DNA of 29,186 nucleotides from contig JAEWNN010000170.1 of the NCBI GenBank assembly GCA_023457035.1, forward strand, positions 1 to 29,186, written 5' to 3'. Below the pieces are notes generated by a model. That model saw only the letters and a list, made by a program, of their open reading frames with translations. It searched no databases and had not been told where the DNA came from. Positions within the stretch are counted from its first letter, which is position 1, and each line of letters starts with the position of its first letter. The DNA comes from Verrucomicrobiota bacterium. GTDB lineage: Bacteria; Verrucomicrobiota; Verrucomicrobiia; Opitutales; Opitutaceae. The position numbers and the translations under genes were made by a program. Positions 17,576 through 25,490 of the stretch are shown piece by piece.

Positions 17576-19033
17576 ATGCGCCCCGTCCTCCTCGCCCCGC
17601 TCCTCCTGCTCCTCTTGTCGCCATTCACCCACGCCGCCGACCTCCCTCCGGCCGCTGGCGTCGACGGCTATTGGGCGGGCGAGGTGGTGATGGAGGGCCA
17701 ACAGTACCAGATCGGCTTCGAGTTCCGCCGCCAGCCCGACAGCACCCTGCGCGGCCGCCAGTGGTTCGCGGTGCTCCACCTTTTCGGCAGCCCGGTCGGC
17801 GACCTCGGCTACACCGCGGGGCACCTGCGCAGCCGCTCGCTCGGCTTGGATCTCACGTTCTCCGGGGCGGAACTGGTCGGCACGATCAACAATGCCCATC
17901 CCCTCCGGCTCGCGCGTTCGGAGCCGCTGCCCACCACGCCACCGACGCCCGCCTACCCCGAGCCACCGGCCCCCGTGTGGGTATTCCACGGCGACGCCGC
18001 CTTCTGGGCTTCGCCCGTCGCCGGCGCCGAACTCGCCTTCGTCGGCGACGAACGCGGCCGCTTCCACGCCGTCCGCCTCCGCGACGGTGCCCCGGCCTGG
18101 ACCTTCGACTCCGGCGCGCCCATCCACGGCGCCGCCCGGCTCGACGGCGACACAATCTGCTTCCTCAACGACGCCGGCCGGCTCGTGCAACTCGATCGCG
18201 CCACCGGTCGCCTGCGCTGGGAACGCTCGATCGGCGGCGGCGCCGTCGTCCGCCATCCCCCCGCCGCCACAGAGTACTCGTACGACTTCGTTGGCCCGCA
18301 GCCGGCCCTCGCCGACGGCACGCTCTACGTGCCCGCCCCCGATGGCGCGGTCCTCGCCGTCGCGACCGCCGACGGCTCCGTGCGCTGGCGCGCCCAGCTC
18401 GGCGGGTTGCTGCGCCAATCGGTGCTCGTGGCCGACACTCGCCTCATCGTCGCCAGCTGGGACGGTCGCATCACCGCGCTCTCGCGCGCCGACGGCGCCG
18501 TGCTCTGGACCCGGGAAACCGGCGGCCCCGCGACTGCCGATCCGGTGCGCTGCGGCGAGTCCGTGCTCGTCTCCAGCCGCGACAGCCGGCTGTACTGCCT
18601 CTCGCTCGCCGACGGCTCCATCCGGTGGACACGTTTCCACGCCGGCTCGTGGATCGAGTCCGCGCCACGCATCGTCGACGACGAGCTCTTCATCGGCTCC
18701 TCCGACCTGCGCACCGTGAGCTGCCTCGACGCCGCCACCGGCAGCCCGCGCTGGACGACCGATGTGCTCGGCTGGACGTGGGGAACCCCCGCCGTGACCG
18801 CCGACACCGTGTTCGCCGGCGCCGCCGGTGCGCGCGACTATCTGATCGCCCAGGACGGCGGCATGGTCGCGCTCGACCGCCACACCGGCGCGCCGCGTTG
18901 GCGGATGAAGTTGCCATCCGCGGAGGGTCGCTACGTGGCCGGCATCGCCGGTTCGCCCGTCGTCGCAGCCGGGCTGGTCCTGTTCGCCGACCAGGCGGGT
19001 CGCCTGTACGCCTTCCCGGCTGGCCAGCCCTGA
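17576..19033 (+). CDS. Secreted PQQ-type beta-propeller repeat protein
   Basis: This 485-aa exported protein has signal peptide MRPVLLAPLLLLLLSPFTHA, cleaved before ADLPP. Residues about 25-120 form a separate beta-rich domain (DGYWAGEVVMEGQQYQIGFEF) that I do not recognise. A beta-propeller of PQQ/BamB-like blades follows; at least seven blade motifs of the form DG-x3-W are visible (DGAPAWTF, ATGRLRWER, DGSVRWRA, DGAVLWTR, DGSIRWTR, ATGSPRWTT, HTGAPRWRM). No catalytic residues for a quinoprotein dehydrogenase are obvious, so a scaffold or binding role is more likely than an enzyme. A linker rich in Pro (PTTPPTPAYPEPPAP) joins the two parts. ATG 17576 is fixed by the signal peptide. Confidence 0.9.
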   Translation: MRPVLLAPLLLLLLSPFTHAADLPPAAGVDGYWAGEVVMEGQQYQIGFEFRRQPDSTLRGRQWFAVLHLFGSPVGDLGYTAGHLRSRSLGLDLTFSGAELVGTINNAHPLRLARSEPLPTTPPTPAYPEPPAPVWVFHGDAAFWASPVAGAELAFVGDERGRFHAVRLRDGAPAWTFDSGAPIHGAARLDGDTICFLNDAGRLVQLDRATGRLRWERSIGGGAVVRHPPAATEYSYDFVGPQPALADGTLYVPAPDGAVLAVATADGSVRWRAQLGGLLRQSVLVADTRLIVASWDGRITALSRADGAVLWTRETGGPATADPVRCGESVLVSSRDSRLYCLSLADGSIRWTRFHAGSWIESAPRIVDDELFIGSSDLRTVSCLDAATGSPRWTTDVLGWTWGTPAVTADTVFAGAAGARDYLIAQDGGMVALDRHTGAPRWRMKLPSAEGRYVAGIAGSPVVAAGLVLFADQAGRLYAFPAGQP

Positions 19034-19057
19034 TCCGATGCGTGCTCATGCCGTCGG

Positions 19058-19138
19058 CGGAGGGTACGAGCTTGCTCGCACCGGCCGGCGAGAGCGGCGC
19101 CCACCGGTCCGTGCAAGCTCAGCCCCTGCAACCGGAAG
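19058..19138. repeat. REP-like pair between the propeller and pseudouridine synthase genes
   Basis: GTACGAGC-TT-GCTCGCAC (19064-19081) is a near-perfect stem with a 2-nt loop. Reading backwards from 19136, TTCCGGTTGCAGGGGCTGAGCTTGC (19112-19136) is a half-decayed family copy. The pair lies in the gap between two convergent genes. Confidence 0.75.
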
Positions 19139-19202
19139 AAGGGGCCCGACCGCGCGAGATCCGCGCCCAATGCTTCGTCACGGCTGAGCGGTTCCGCCGC
19201 CG

Positions 19203-19973
19203 CTACCGCAGCGCCGCCTCGAACTCGGGCGGCAGCTCGGCCCGCGCCGCGAACTGCCAGTCCCGGCCCGCCCAGCGGTAGTGCACCTGCGTCTCCAGCG
19301 AGTGGAGAAACAACCGCTTCGTCTTCGCCTGCTTCGCGAACTCGCGGTTCTTCCGGAAGTCGCCGTAGGTCTGGTCGCCGACGATCGGCAGCTGCCGCTT
19401 GGCACACTGCACGCGCAGCTGATGCGTGCGCCCCGTGTGCGGTTTGAGTTCCAGCAAAGCCAACGGCTGTGCCCCGCGCGCCGCGCGCAGCACCCGGCAC
19501 TCACTCTCGGCCGGGATGTGCCCGCCGGCCACCGACGAGCGCACCACCCCGCCTTTGCGCGCGACGGCGAGCCGGTCGCGCCAAAGTTCGCGCGGCACGC
19601 GGGGCGTGCCGAAGACCAAGGCCACGTAGGTCTTCGCGATGGCCCGGCGCTGGAACTGCGCCTTCACGTCCGCCGCCAGCTTCCCGTCGCTCGCGACCAG
19701 GATCACGCCGGAGGTGGCCGAATCGAGCCGGTTGAGCAGCCAGAGCCGGCGCTCCGCGCCGCTCTCCGCGTCGGTCCAGACATAGCACTCCGCGTCGAGG
19801 TCGTACGCAGCGTCGAGCAGCGCCCGGCCCCGGTCCTTGCCGGGCTCGTTGGGATGGGAGAGCACGCCCGCCGGCTTCGCCAGCGCGCCCAGCCCGCGCG
19901 CATCGTGGCCGAGCACCGTCACGTCGGCGACAAGCGGCAAGCTGTCCCAAGAATCTGTAGCCCTCGTGCTCAC
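19203..19973 (-). CDS. RluA-family RNA pseudouridine synthase
   Basis: This 256-aa enzyme isomerises specific uridines in rRNA or tRNA to pseudouridine. Visible motifs are KPAGVLSHPNEPGK, the catalytic block LLNRLDSATSGVILVA (nucleophile D84; the usual HRLD reads NRLD), IAKTYVALVFG, and KPHTGRTHQLRVQCA with VGDQTYGD. There is no N-terminal S4 domain. I use GTG at 19973, because it overlaps the stop codon of the TonB-like gene (GTGA), which implies translational coupling. The frame continues further upstream inside that gene, but without similarity. The target site cannot be told from sequence. Confidence 0.9.
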   Translation of the reverse strand: MSTRATDSWDSLPLVADVTVLGHDARGLGALAKPAGVLSHPNEPGKDRGRALLDAAYDLDAECYVWTDAESGAERRLWLLNRLDSATSGVILVASDGKLAADVKAQFQRRAIAKTYVALVFGTPRVPRELWRDRLAVARKGGVVRSSVAGGHIPAESECRVLRAARGAQPLALLELKPHTGRTHQLRVQCAKRQLPIVGDQTYGDFRKNREFAKQAKTKRLFLHSLETQVHYRWAGRDWQFAARAELPPEFEAALR

Positions 19974-21118
19974 CAGAACAGGAAGCTGAAGGTGACCTTT
20001 TCCTCCTCGCCGAACATGTTGATCATCTCCTGGGTCCACGGCCGGTAGGGCGCGCGCGCCTGGATCGCGTCGAGGCAGAGGTAGGTGGCAACCCGCCCAG
20101 CGGTATCCTCGCCCTCGATGTCCAGGATCCGGATCTCACCCTGCGCATTGACCGTGAAATGGATGACCACGGTCGACCGCGAGGGCGGCCGCGTGGTCAT
20201 CTCCTCGGCAAGTTTCTGGAACTGCCCGTCGACCGTGTCGATGAACTCGTCCCACCACACGCCGGCGGCGCTCAGGCGCGAGTTCACCGCCGTCATGCCC
20301 TTGTTGGAGGCGGAGAGCGGCTGGTTGGCCAGCACCGAGGGGCGCACGTTCTGCAGCTTCGGCCGCGGGCGCGGCGCCGGCCGGCCCGGCAGACCGGGCA
20401 CACCGCCGCCGCTCACCGCGAGCAACTGCTGCGGACCGGTGGTCGTGCCCTCGGCCTTGCCCTCCTGCAGCTTCTCGTCCTCCGGCTTGCCGCGCGGGGT
20501 CTTGCCGATGTTGGTCCCGATGCCGTCGGGGTTGTCACCGGTGATTTTCTCGAGACCGGGCAGGGGCTCGGAGGCCTTCGGAAGCGCCGGCGCGCCGATC
20601 ACCACCGCGGTCATTCCGGCGCCGTTCTGGCCGTTCGCCCCGGGGACCACGAGCGGCTCGTCCGGCTGTCGCCGCATTCCGGTGACAATCGCCGTGGAGT
20701 CCTTCGCCTCCCCCGACGTCCTCGGCCGCTCGCTTCCGTCGTTGCCCGGTTCCGGCTGGGCCGCCTGCTGGTTGCGGGAGCCGTAATAGTTCGTCTTGCC
20801 GGGATCGTTCTCGGGCGCGTCCGGATTCGTCTCGGTGAAACGCAGCGGCGTCCGCGGCTCGGTGTCGTCGGCGAGCAGGAACGTCAGCTCCTGCTGGTCA
20901 TACTTCTCGCGCATCGTCGCCACATCGCTCGGCACCTCCGCCACGCCCCCCCCCCAACCGAACAATTGCCGGTCGGCGACAAAGTAGGCCAGCAGATGAA
21001 AGACGACCGTGCCGACCAACCCGACGACGATCGGCCAGCGACCGGCGACGGCCTCGTCGTGCCGCCGGCGTTCGGCGGCGATCTCCTCGGGGGTTTGCGG
21101 GGGCAGCGTGTCGATCAT
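19970..21118 (-). CDS. TonB-like energy transducer / membrane-anchored protein
   Basis: This 382-aa protein has a cytoplasmic N-terminus, one transmembrane helix (about 28-49, PIVVGLVGTVVFHLLAYFVA) and a long Pro/Gly/Gln-rich periplasmic region. It ends in a TonB/TolA-like C-terminal domain (STVVIHFTVNAQGEIRILDIEGED ... AIQARAPYRPWTQEMINMFGEEEKVTF). The layout fits proteins that span the periplasm and pass energy to outer-membrane transporters. A run of ten G (coding strand) encodes the Gly-Gly-Gly after the membrane helix and could slip. It lies 10 bp after maf and overlaps the pseudouridine synthase by 4 bp, so the three form one operon. ExbB/ExbD are not in the window. The TonB assignment is by architecture. 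Confidence 0.8.
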   Translation of the reverse strand: MIDTLPPQTPEEIAAERRRHDEAVAGRWPIVVGLVGTVVFHLLAYFVADRQLFGWGGGVAEVPSDVATMREKYDQQELTFLLADDTEPRTPLRFTETNPDAPENDPGKTNYYGSRNQQAAQPEPGNDGSERPRTSGEAKDSTAIVTGMRRQPDEPLVVPGANGQNGAGMTAVVIGAPALPKASEPLPGLEKITGDNPDGIGTNIGKTPRGKPEDEKLQEGKAEGTTTGPQQLLAVSGGGVPGLPGRPAPRPRPKLQNVRPSVLANQPLSASNKGMTAVNSRLSAAGVWWDEFIDTVDGQFQKLAEEMTTRPPSRSTVVIHFTVNAQGEIRILDIEGEDTAGRVATYLCLDAIQARAPYRPWTQEMINMFGEEEKVTFSFLFW

Positions 21119-21128
21119 CGCCGGAGTC

Positions 21129-21707
21129 TCACAGCGTCGGCGTCAGACCCGCACGGGCCAGCAGTTGTTTCGTCTCGTCCGCGGGCAGGCCGATGATGTT
21201 CGTCAGCGACCCGGTGTAGCGCTCCACGATCAGCTCGCCGCCGTCCTGGATGCCGTAGGCGCCGGCCTTGTCGAGCGGGTGGCAGCCGGCGAAATAGCGG
21301 TCGATCAGCGCGTCGTCGAGGGCGCGGAACGTCACCCGGCTCTCGACGCCGATCTCGGCGTTGCAGTGTTTCGAGCGCACCACCACGGCGGTGAACACCG
21401 AATGCGTCTTGCCCGAGAGCCGCCGCAACATCGCCCGCGCATCGGCGAGATCGACAGGCTTGTGGAACACGAAGCCGTCGAGGAACACCGTCGTGTCGGC
21501 GCCGAGCACCACCGCGTCGCGGTGCCGCGCCGCGACCCAGTCGGCCTTCAGCACCGCGTTGTGCGTCACCATCTCGCGCGGCGTCTCCGTGGCCGCCGGC
21601 TCATGCTCCGTCACCTCGGCCGGCACCACCGCGAACACGAAGCCGAGCCGCGCGAGAATCTCGCGCCGGCGCGGCGAGGCGGAGGCCAGGATGAGCGGTT
21701 GGTGCAT
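21129..21707 (-). CDS. maf: Maf family nucleoside triphosphate pyrophosphatase
   Basis: This 192-aa cytoplasmic enzyme hydrolyses non-canonical or excess nucleoside triphosphates (dTTP/UTP or m7GTP class) to the monophosphate and pyrophosphate. All family motifs are present: ILASASPRRREIL near the N-terminus, VVLGADTTVFLDG, LSGKTHSVFTAV, and DKAGAYGIQDGGELIVERYTGSLTNIIGLP. The length is typical. ATG 21707 gives the N-terminus expected for the family. It is the first gene of the maf - tonB-like - pseudouridine synthase operon on the minus strand. Confidence 0.96.
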   Translation of the reverse strand: MHQPLILASASPRRREILARLGFVFAVVPAEVTEHEPAATETPREMVTHNAVLKADWVAARHRDAVVLGADTTVFLDGFVFHKPVDLADARAMLRRLSGKTHSVFTAVVVRSKHCNAEIGVESRVTFRALDDALIDRYFAGCHPLDKAGAYGIQDGGELIVERYTGSLTNIIGLPADETKQLLARAGLTPTL

Positions 21708-22084
21708 GGTGAGGAAAAGGCGGCGAGGAAGGCGCCCACGCTACAGAGGGCGCCACAAACGGCGCCAGCGCTTTTCCGTCCCTTGGCCTCGCCCCGCGCC
21801 CTGTGCGCTTCCTTGGTTTCCACCCACAGTCCCGTAACTCCGCAGACGACAGAAGTCCACGAAGTGGAGGGACGGCGGAAGCACTGCGTCTGCACCGCTG
21901 TTGATCCTTGGTTTCGCCTCGAAAAGAAGCGCGCCGCGCAACGGTCGGTCGCCCTCCCCCATTCGTCCTTCGTTCTCTTCGTTACCTTCTGTCGGTTTCG
22001 ACTGTGCATCTCGGACAGCCAAACGCGCCCCCACCTTTTCCGGTCTTGGTTCCCGCCGTTTCCTTCTGTGGAATTTCGCCCGAG
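21708..22084. other. Intergenic region with a recurrent pyrimidine-rich motif
   Basis: This is the 377-bp divergent gap between maf and nadE, so both promoters should lie here, though I find no confident boxes. It holds a minus-strand copy (about 21835-21868) and a plus-strand copy (21965-22000) of a motif close to CTTCGTGGTCTTCTGTCG, also present at 2741-2780. Two GGCGCC palindromes (21730-21752) lie near maf. Confidence 0.5.
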
Positions 22085-23779
22085 ATGAAAATCGGACTCG
22101 CGCAGCTCAACACCACCGTCGGCGACCTCGAAGGCAACCGCCGCCTCATCCTCGAAGCCTACCACGACCTCGTGGCCCGCGGGGCGGAGCTGGTCGTCAC
22201 CCCCGAGCTCGCCCTCACCGGCTACCCGCCGCGCGACCTGTTGCTGCGCCGCCGCTTCGACGAGGACGCCGCCGCCTCGCTCGCCACCATCGCCGCCGAG
22301 GTGGGCGAGGTGCCGCTGGTCGTCGGCTGCATCGAGACCAACCGCACCGGCTCCGGTCGCCACTGTTTCAACACCGCCGCCTTCTGCCACCGCGGCGCGG
22401 TCGCCGGCCTCGGCCACAAGTGCCTCCTGCCCACCTACGATGTCTTCGACGAGGACCGCTACTTCGAGCCCGCCCCCGCCCCGGCCGTCGTCGAGTGCGG
22501 CGAACTGCGCATCGGGCTCACGATCTGCGAGGATCTCTGGACCCACCCCTCCGTCACCACGCGCAAGCTGTACCACGGCGAAGATCCCGTCTCCAAACTC
22601 GCGCCACAACACTGCGACCTGATGATCAACATCTCCGCCAGCCCGTGGCACAACGGGAAGGAGAACCTGCGCGCCCGGCTCGTGGCCGAGGCCGCGCGCA
22701 CCCTGCGCTGCCCGGTCGTCTACTGCAACGCCGTCGGCGGCAACGACGAGCTCATCTTCGACGGGCGCAGCCTCGTGGCCGATCCCTCCGGCCGCGTCGT
22801 CGCCGGCCTGCCCGCCTTCCGCGCCGCCACCGAGCTCGTCGAGGTCCCCGTCGGCCGCGGTGCCCCGGCGCCGGCATTCACCGCGCCGCAGCTCGATCCG
22901 ACGTTCTCCCAGCCGCAGATGAAGGACATCTTCGAGGCGCTCGTGCTCGGCACGCGCGACTACGCGCAGAAGAGCGGCTTCAAGCGCGCCCTCGTCGCCC
23001 TCAGCGGCGGCATCGACTCCGCCGTCGTCGCCGTGATCGCCGCCGCCGCGCTCGGACCGGAGAACGTCACCGGCGTCAGCCTGCCCTCCGCCATCTCCAG
23101 CCAGCACTCGCGCGACGACGCCCGCGACCTCGCCGCCGCCCTGCGGATTCCGTTCCACACCCTCGCCATCGCCGACACCGTCGCCGCCGCCGAGACCGCG
23201 CTCGCGCCGCTTTTCACCGGCCTCGCGCCCGACGTGACCGAGGAGAACATCCAGGCCCGCACCCGCGGCGTGCTCATGATGGCCCTCTCCAACAAGTTCA
23301 ACGCGCTCCTGCTCACCACCGGCAACAAGAGCGAGATGGCCGTCGGGTATTGCACGCTCTACGGCGACATGTGCGGCGGCCTCGCCGTGATCTCCGACCT
23401 CTTCAAAACCCAGGTCTACGCGCTGGCCCGCTGGATCAACACCGACTACAGCCGCACGCTCGGCCTCCCGGGGGGCGTCATCCCCGCGTCGACCATCGAG
23501 AAGCCGCCGTCGGCCGAGCTCCGCCCCGGCCAGAAGGACCAGGACTCGCTCCCGCCCTACGACGTTCTCGACAAGATCCTGTTGTGCTACGTGGAGGAGT
23601 GTCTGCCGCGCCGCGATCTCATCGCGCGCGGGTTCGACGCCGCGGTCGTGCACGACGTATGCCGCAAGGTCGACCGAAACGAATACAAGCGGAAGCAGGC
23701 CGCCCCCGGCCTGAAGATCACCCCGCTCGCCTTCGGCACCGGCCGCCGCAACCCCATCGTCCAGCGCTACGTGAGCTGA
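22085..23779 (+). CDS. nadE: Glutamine-dependent NAD+ synthetase
   Basis: This 564-aa two-domain enzyme makes NAD+ from nicotinic acid adenine dinucleotide, ATP and glutamine. The N-terminal nitrilase-like glutaminase domain shows its triad: E41 (VVTPELALTGYPPRD), K112 (LGHKCLLPTYDVFDE) and C148 (IGLTICEDLW). The C-terminal ammonia-dependent synthetase domain has the PP-loop ALSGGIDSAVVA (307-313) and later TGNKSEMAVGYCTLYGDMCGG. The length is typical of the bacterial two-domain form. ATG 22085 begins the conserved MKIGLAQLN. Only 5 bp after its stop codon the decamer-repeat region and IS630 insertion begin, so any downstream terminator has been displaced. Confidence 0.97.
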   Translation: MKIGLAQLNTTVGDLEGNRRLILEAYHDLVARGAELVVTPELALTGYPPRDLLLRRRFDEDAAASLATIAAEVGEVPLVVGCIETNRTGSGRHCFNTAAFCHRGAVAGLGHKCLLPTYDVFDEDRYFEPAPAPAVVECGELRIGLTICEDLWTHPSVTTRKLYHGEDPVSKLAPQHCDLMINISASPWHNGKENLRARLVAEAARTLRCPVVYCNAVGGNDELIFDGRSLVADPSGRVVAGLPAFRAATELVEVPVGRGAPAPAFTAPQLDPTFSQPQMKDIFEALVLGTRDYAQKSGFKRALVALSGGIDSAVVAVIAAAALGPENVTGVSLPSAISSQHSRDDARDLAAALRIPFHTLAIADTVAAAETALAPLFTGLAPDVTEENIQARTRGVLMMALSNKFNALLLTTGNKSEMAVGYCTLYGDMCGGLAVISDLFKTQVYALARWINTDYSRTLGLPGGVIPASTIEKPPSAELRPGQKDQDSLPPYDVLDKILLCYVEECLPRRDLIARGFDAAVVHDVCRKVDRNEYKRKQAAPGLKITPLAFGTGRRNPIVQRYVS

Positions 23780-23784
23780 GGGAG

Positions 23785-23806
23785 AGGAAACCGCTAATGA
23801 ACGCTA
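23785..23806 (-). repeat. Split 34-bp repeat (copy A), left part
   Basis: Positions 23785-23804 plus one TA plus 24921-24932 rebuild a 34-bp sequence that, reverse complemented, matches copy B (24956-24989) at 29 of 34 positions. The IS630 element interrupts it at a TA, duplicated at 23805-23806 and 24919-24920. Confidence 0.85.
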
Positions 23807-24918
23807 TTAATCCGGCAATAATAAAGCGCCTCAGGCTGCGTATGACGTGGTTGGCGACTGGAAGTAGGACTTGATCAGTGCGGGCTGGCGGTGGCAGGAG
23901 CGCAACTGGCCGATGGCCTGCTGGCGTAGTTGATCGACGTCGCGCGGGGCGGGCAGTTGGGCCAGCTTGCTCTTGAGCGAACGATTGAGCTGCTCGTCCG
24001 GGTTGAGCTCGGGGCTGTAGCTGGGCAGGTGATGCACCGCGATCTGCTCGGTGTGTGCAGCGAGCCATTGCTTGACTGGCTTGCTGTGGTGGACGCGCAG
24101 GTTGTCGAGGATGAGGTAGACCTTGCGGCCTCCGCTGAGACGGACCAAGCGCACGAGGAACTCGATGAGCCGGGCCGAATCGAGGGCTCCTTCGTAAACC
24201 ATCCACCGGGCACTGCCGCGGTTGGTCACAGCGCTCATGACGGAGAAGCCGAACCGCTTGGCTTGTTGGCGCACGGTGGGCGTCTGCCCGCGGGGCGCGT
24301 AACAGCGTGGGGCGTTGGACTGGTTGTTCACGCCGGTCTGGTCGCCCCAGAAGATTTCCGCGCCTTCGGCTTTGGCGGCAGCGGCGATGACCGGGTAGCT
24401 CGACGTCAGCCATTCCTGCACGGCCTTGGGCTGTTGCTCGTAGGCTTTGCGCAATGGCTTTTGCGGGGTGAACCCCCAACGCTTGAGGTACTCGCCCATC
24501 GTGCGCACCGGCAGCTTCAACCCATAGCGCTGCTCGATCAGCTCGGCGACGGCGCGACGCGTCCACAACGCGAAGGTCAGCTTGAGCTGGTCGGGCATCT
24601 TGTCGGTGATGAGTTTGCGCAACTCCTTCTCCTGGACCGCGCTCAGCGTGCGGCCTTCGCCCAGCGCGCGCCCGCGTTCGTCCCGCACCAGCGAAGCCAG
24701 TCCGTGTTCACGCCGATGCTGTCCCCATTGCCGCACGGTACGCACATGGACGCCCACTGCCTTTGCGGCGTCGGCCTGGCGCCAGCCATCGTCGACCAGC
24801 TGCATCGCCCGCCGGCGGGCCACGCCGAGCTGTTCCTTGGTCATCTTGCGTCCGTCTTCCTTCATGACCTCAAGCACAGCATATTTCTCGAAGAGGCGCT
24901 ATCATTTTGCCGGATTAA
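23807..24918 (-). mobile_element. IS630-family insertion sequence, complete
   Basis: A 1112-bp element bounded by 26-bp terminal inverted repeats (23807-23832 and 24893-24918; 22 of 26 match; both begin TTAATCCGGCAA). It is flanked by a TA duplication at 23805-23806 and 24919-24920, the target-site hallmark of IS630/Tc1-mariner elements. It holds one intact transposase gene. It interrupts a copy of the 34-bp repeat between nadE and the GxxExxY gene. Intact ends and gene suggest a recent insertion. Confidence 0.93.
23831..24865 (-). CDS. IS630 family transposase
   Basis: This 344-aa DDE transposase inserts its element at TA dinucleotides. The N-terminal region is a helix-turn-helix (GWRQADAAKAVGVHVRTVRQW), followed by a second winged-helix part (WTRRAVAELIEQRYGLKLPV and RTMGEYLKRWGF). 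Catalytic residues are D175 (FWGDQTGV), D254 (YLILDNLRVHH) and E291 (SPELNPDEQLNRSLK). The gene is full length with no frameshift. I use ATG 24865; a GTG at 24877 would add four residues. Its last bases overlap the left terminal repeat. It faces opposite to nadE and the GxxExxY gene. Confidence 0.96.
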   Translation of the reverse strand: MKEDGRKMTKEQLGVARRRAMQLVDDGWRQADAAKAVGVHVRTVRQWGQHRREHGLASLVRDERGRALGEGRTLSAVQEKELRKLITDKMPDQLKLTFALWTRRAVAELIEQRYGLKLPVRTMGEYLKRWGFTPQKPLRKAYEQQPKAVQEWLTSSYPVIAAAAKAEGAEIFWGDQTGVNNQSNAPRCYAPRGQTPTVRQQAKRFGFSVMSAVTNRGSARWMVYEGALDSARLIEFLVRLVRLSGGRKVYLILDNLRVHHSKPVKQWLAAHTEQIAVHHLPSYSPELNPDEQLNRSLKSKLAQLPAPRDVDQLRQQAIGQLRSCHRQPALIKSYFQSPTTSYAA

Positions 24919-24932
24919 TAATCAGCGCTAAT
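24919..24932 (-). repeat. Split 34-bp repeat (copy A), right part
   Basis: TA target duplication plus ATCAGCGCTAAT, the remaining part of copy A. A 23-nt spacer (24933-24955) separates it from copy B, which points the other way, so before the IS insertion A and B formed a head-to-head inverted pair. Confidence 0.85.
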
Positions 24933-24955
24933 CGAGAACAGGCCCGCACCGCCAG

Positions 24956-24989
24956 ATTAGCGAGCATCAGCGTTCATTAGCGGTTCCCT
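24956..24989 (+). repeat. 34-bp repeat copy B (10-nt periodic)
   Basis: The unit is three 10-nt periods of ATYAGCGNNC followed by CCCT. It matches copy C (25491-25524) at 32 of 34 positions; the two differences are at unit positions 8-9. It lies 78 bp upstream of the GxxExxY start codon. Confidence 0.9.
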
Positions 24990-25067
24990 TCTGTTTTTCT
25001 GGTCGAACCACGCTGGTCTTTCTCGACACTTTTCCCGCCCCCCTGCCGCAACCGCGAGAAAGGAACC

Positions 25068-25466
25068 ATGGATACCAACGACAAACCGCTGCAGCAGGAA
25101 GGCTACGATCTCATGGCCGCCGCCTTCGAGGTGCACAACGAACTCGGCCACGGATTCACCGAGGAGATCTACCAAGAGGCGTTTGAGACGGAGCTCAGCG
25201 AGCGCGGAATTGCGTTCCTCGCACAAAGTGAGATCGCCGTCTTCTACAAAGGTCGGCCACTCCGGAAGAAATTCCGCCCCGATTTGATCGTAGGCGGAGC
25301 GATCATCGTGGAACTCAAAGCGGTGTCGGCACTCACCGCCGAGCACGAAGCGCAGTTGCTCAACTATCTGAAGGCAACCGCCCAGCCAGTCGGATACCTC
25401 ATCAACTTCGGCCACGGTCCCAAACTGGAATGGAAACGTTTCGCTCGCACCCGAAACACCCAGTAG
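25068..25466 (+). CDS. GxxExxY protein, PD-(D/E)XK nuclease superfamily
   Basis: This 132-aa protein belongs to the GxxExxY family: the name-giving motif is GFTEEIY (G29, E32, Y35), inside GHGFTEEIYQEAFE. A PD-(D/E)XK-type core is visible: FRPDLIV (P71, D72) and, after one strand, IIVELKAV (E82, K84). The end AQPVGYLINFGHGPKLEWKRF is also typical. Its biological role is not known; the nuclease fold is from family knowledge, not from activity. ATG 25068 has a strong Shine-Dalgarno (AAAGGA, 5 nt away), unlike most genes here, and its codons are less GC-rich than its neighbours. It is bracketed by direct repeats B and C, which suggests a horizontally moving cassette. Confidence 0.93.
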   Translation: MDTNDKPLQQEGYDLMAAAFEVHNELGHGFTEEIYQEAFETELSERGIAFLAQSEIAVFYKGRPLRKKFRPDLIVGGAIIVELKAVSALTAEHEAQLLNYLKATAQPVGYLINFGHGPKLEWKRFARTRNTQ

Positions 25467-25490
25467 TCCTCTGCACCTTGGTTTCATTCC

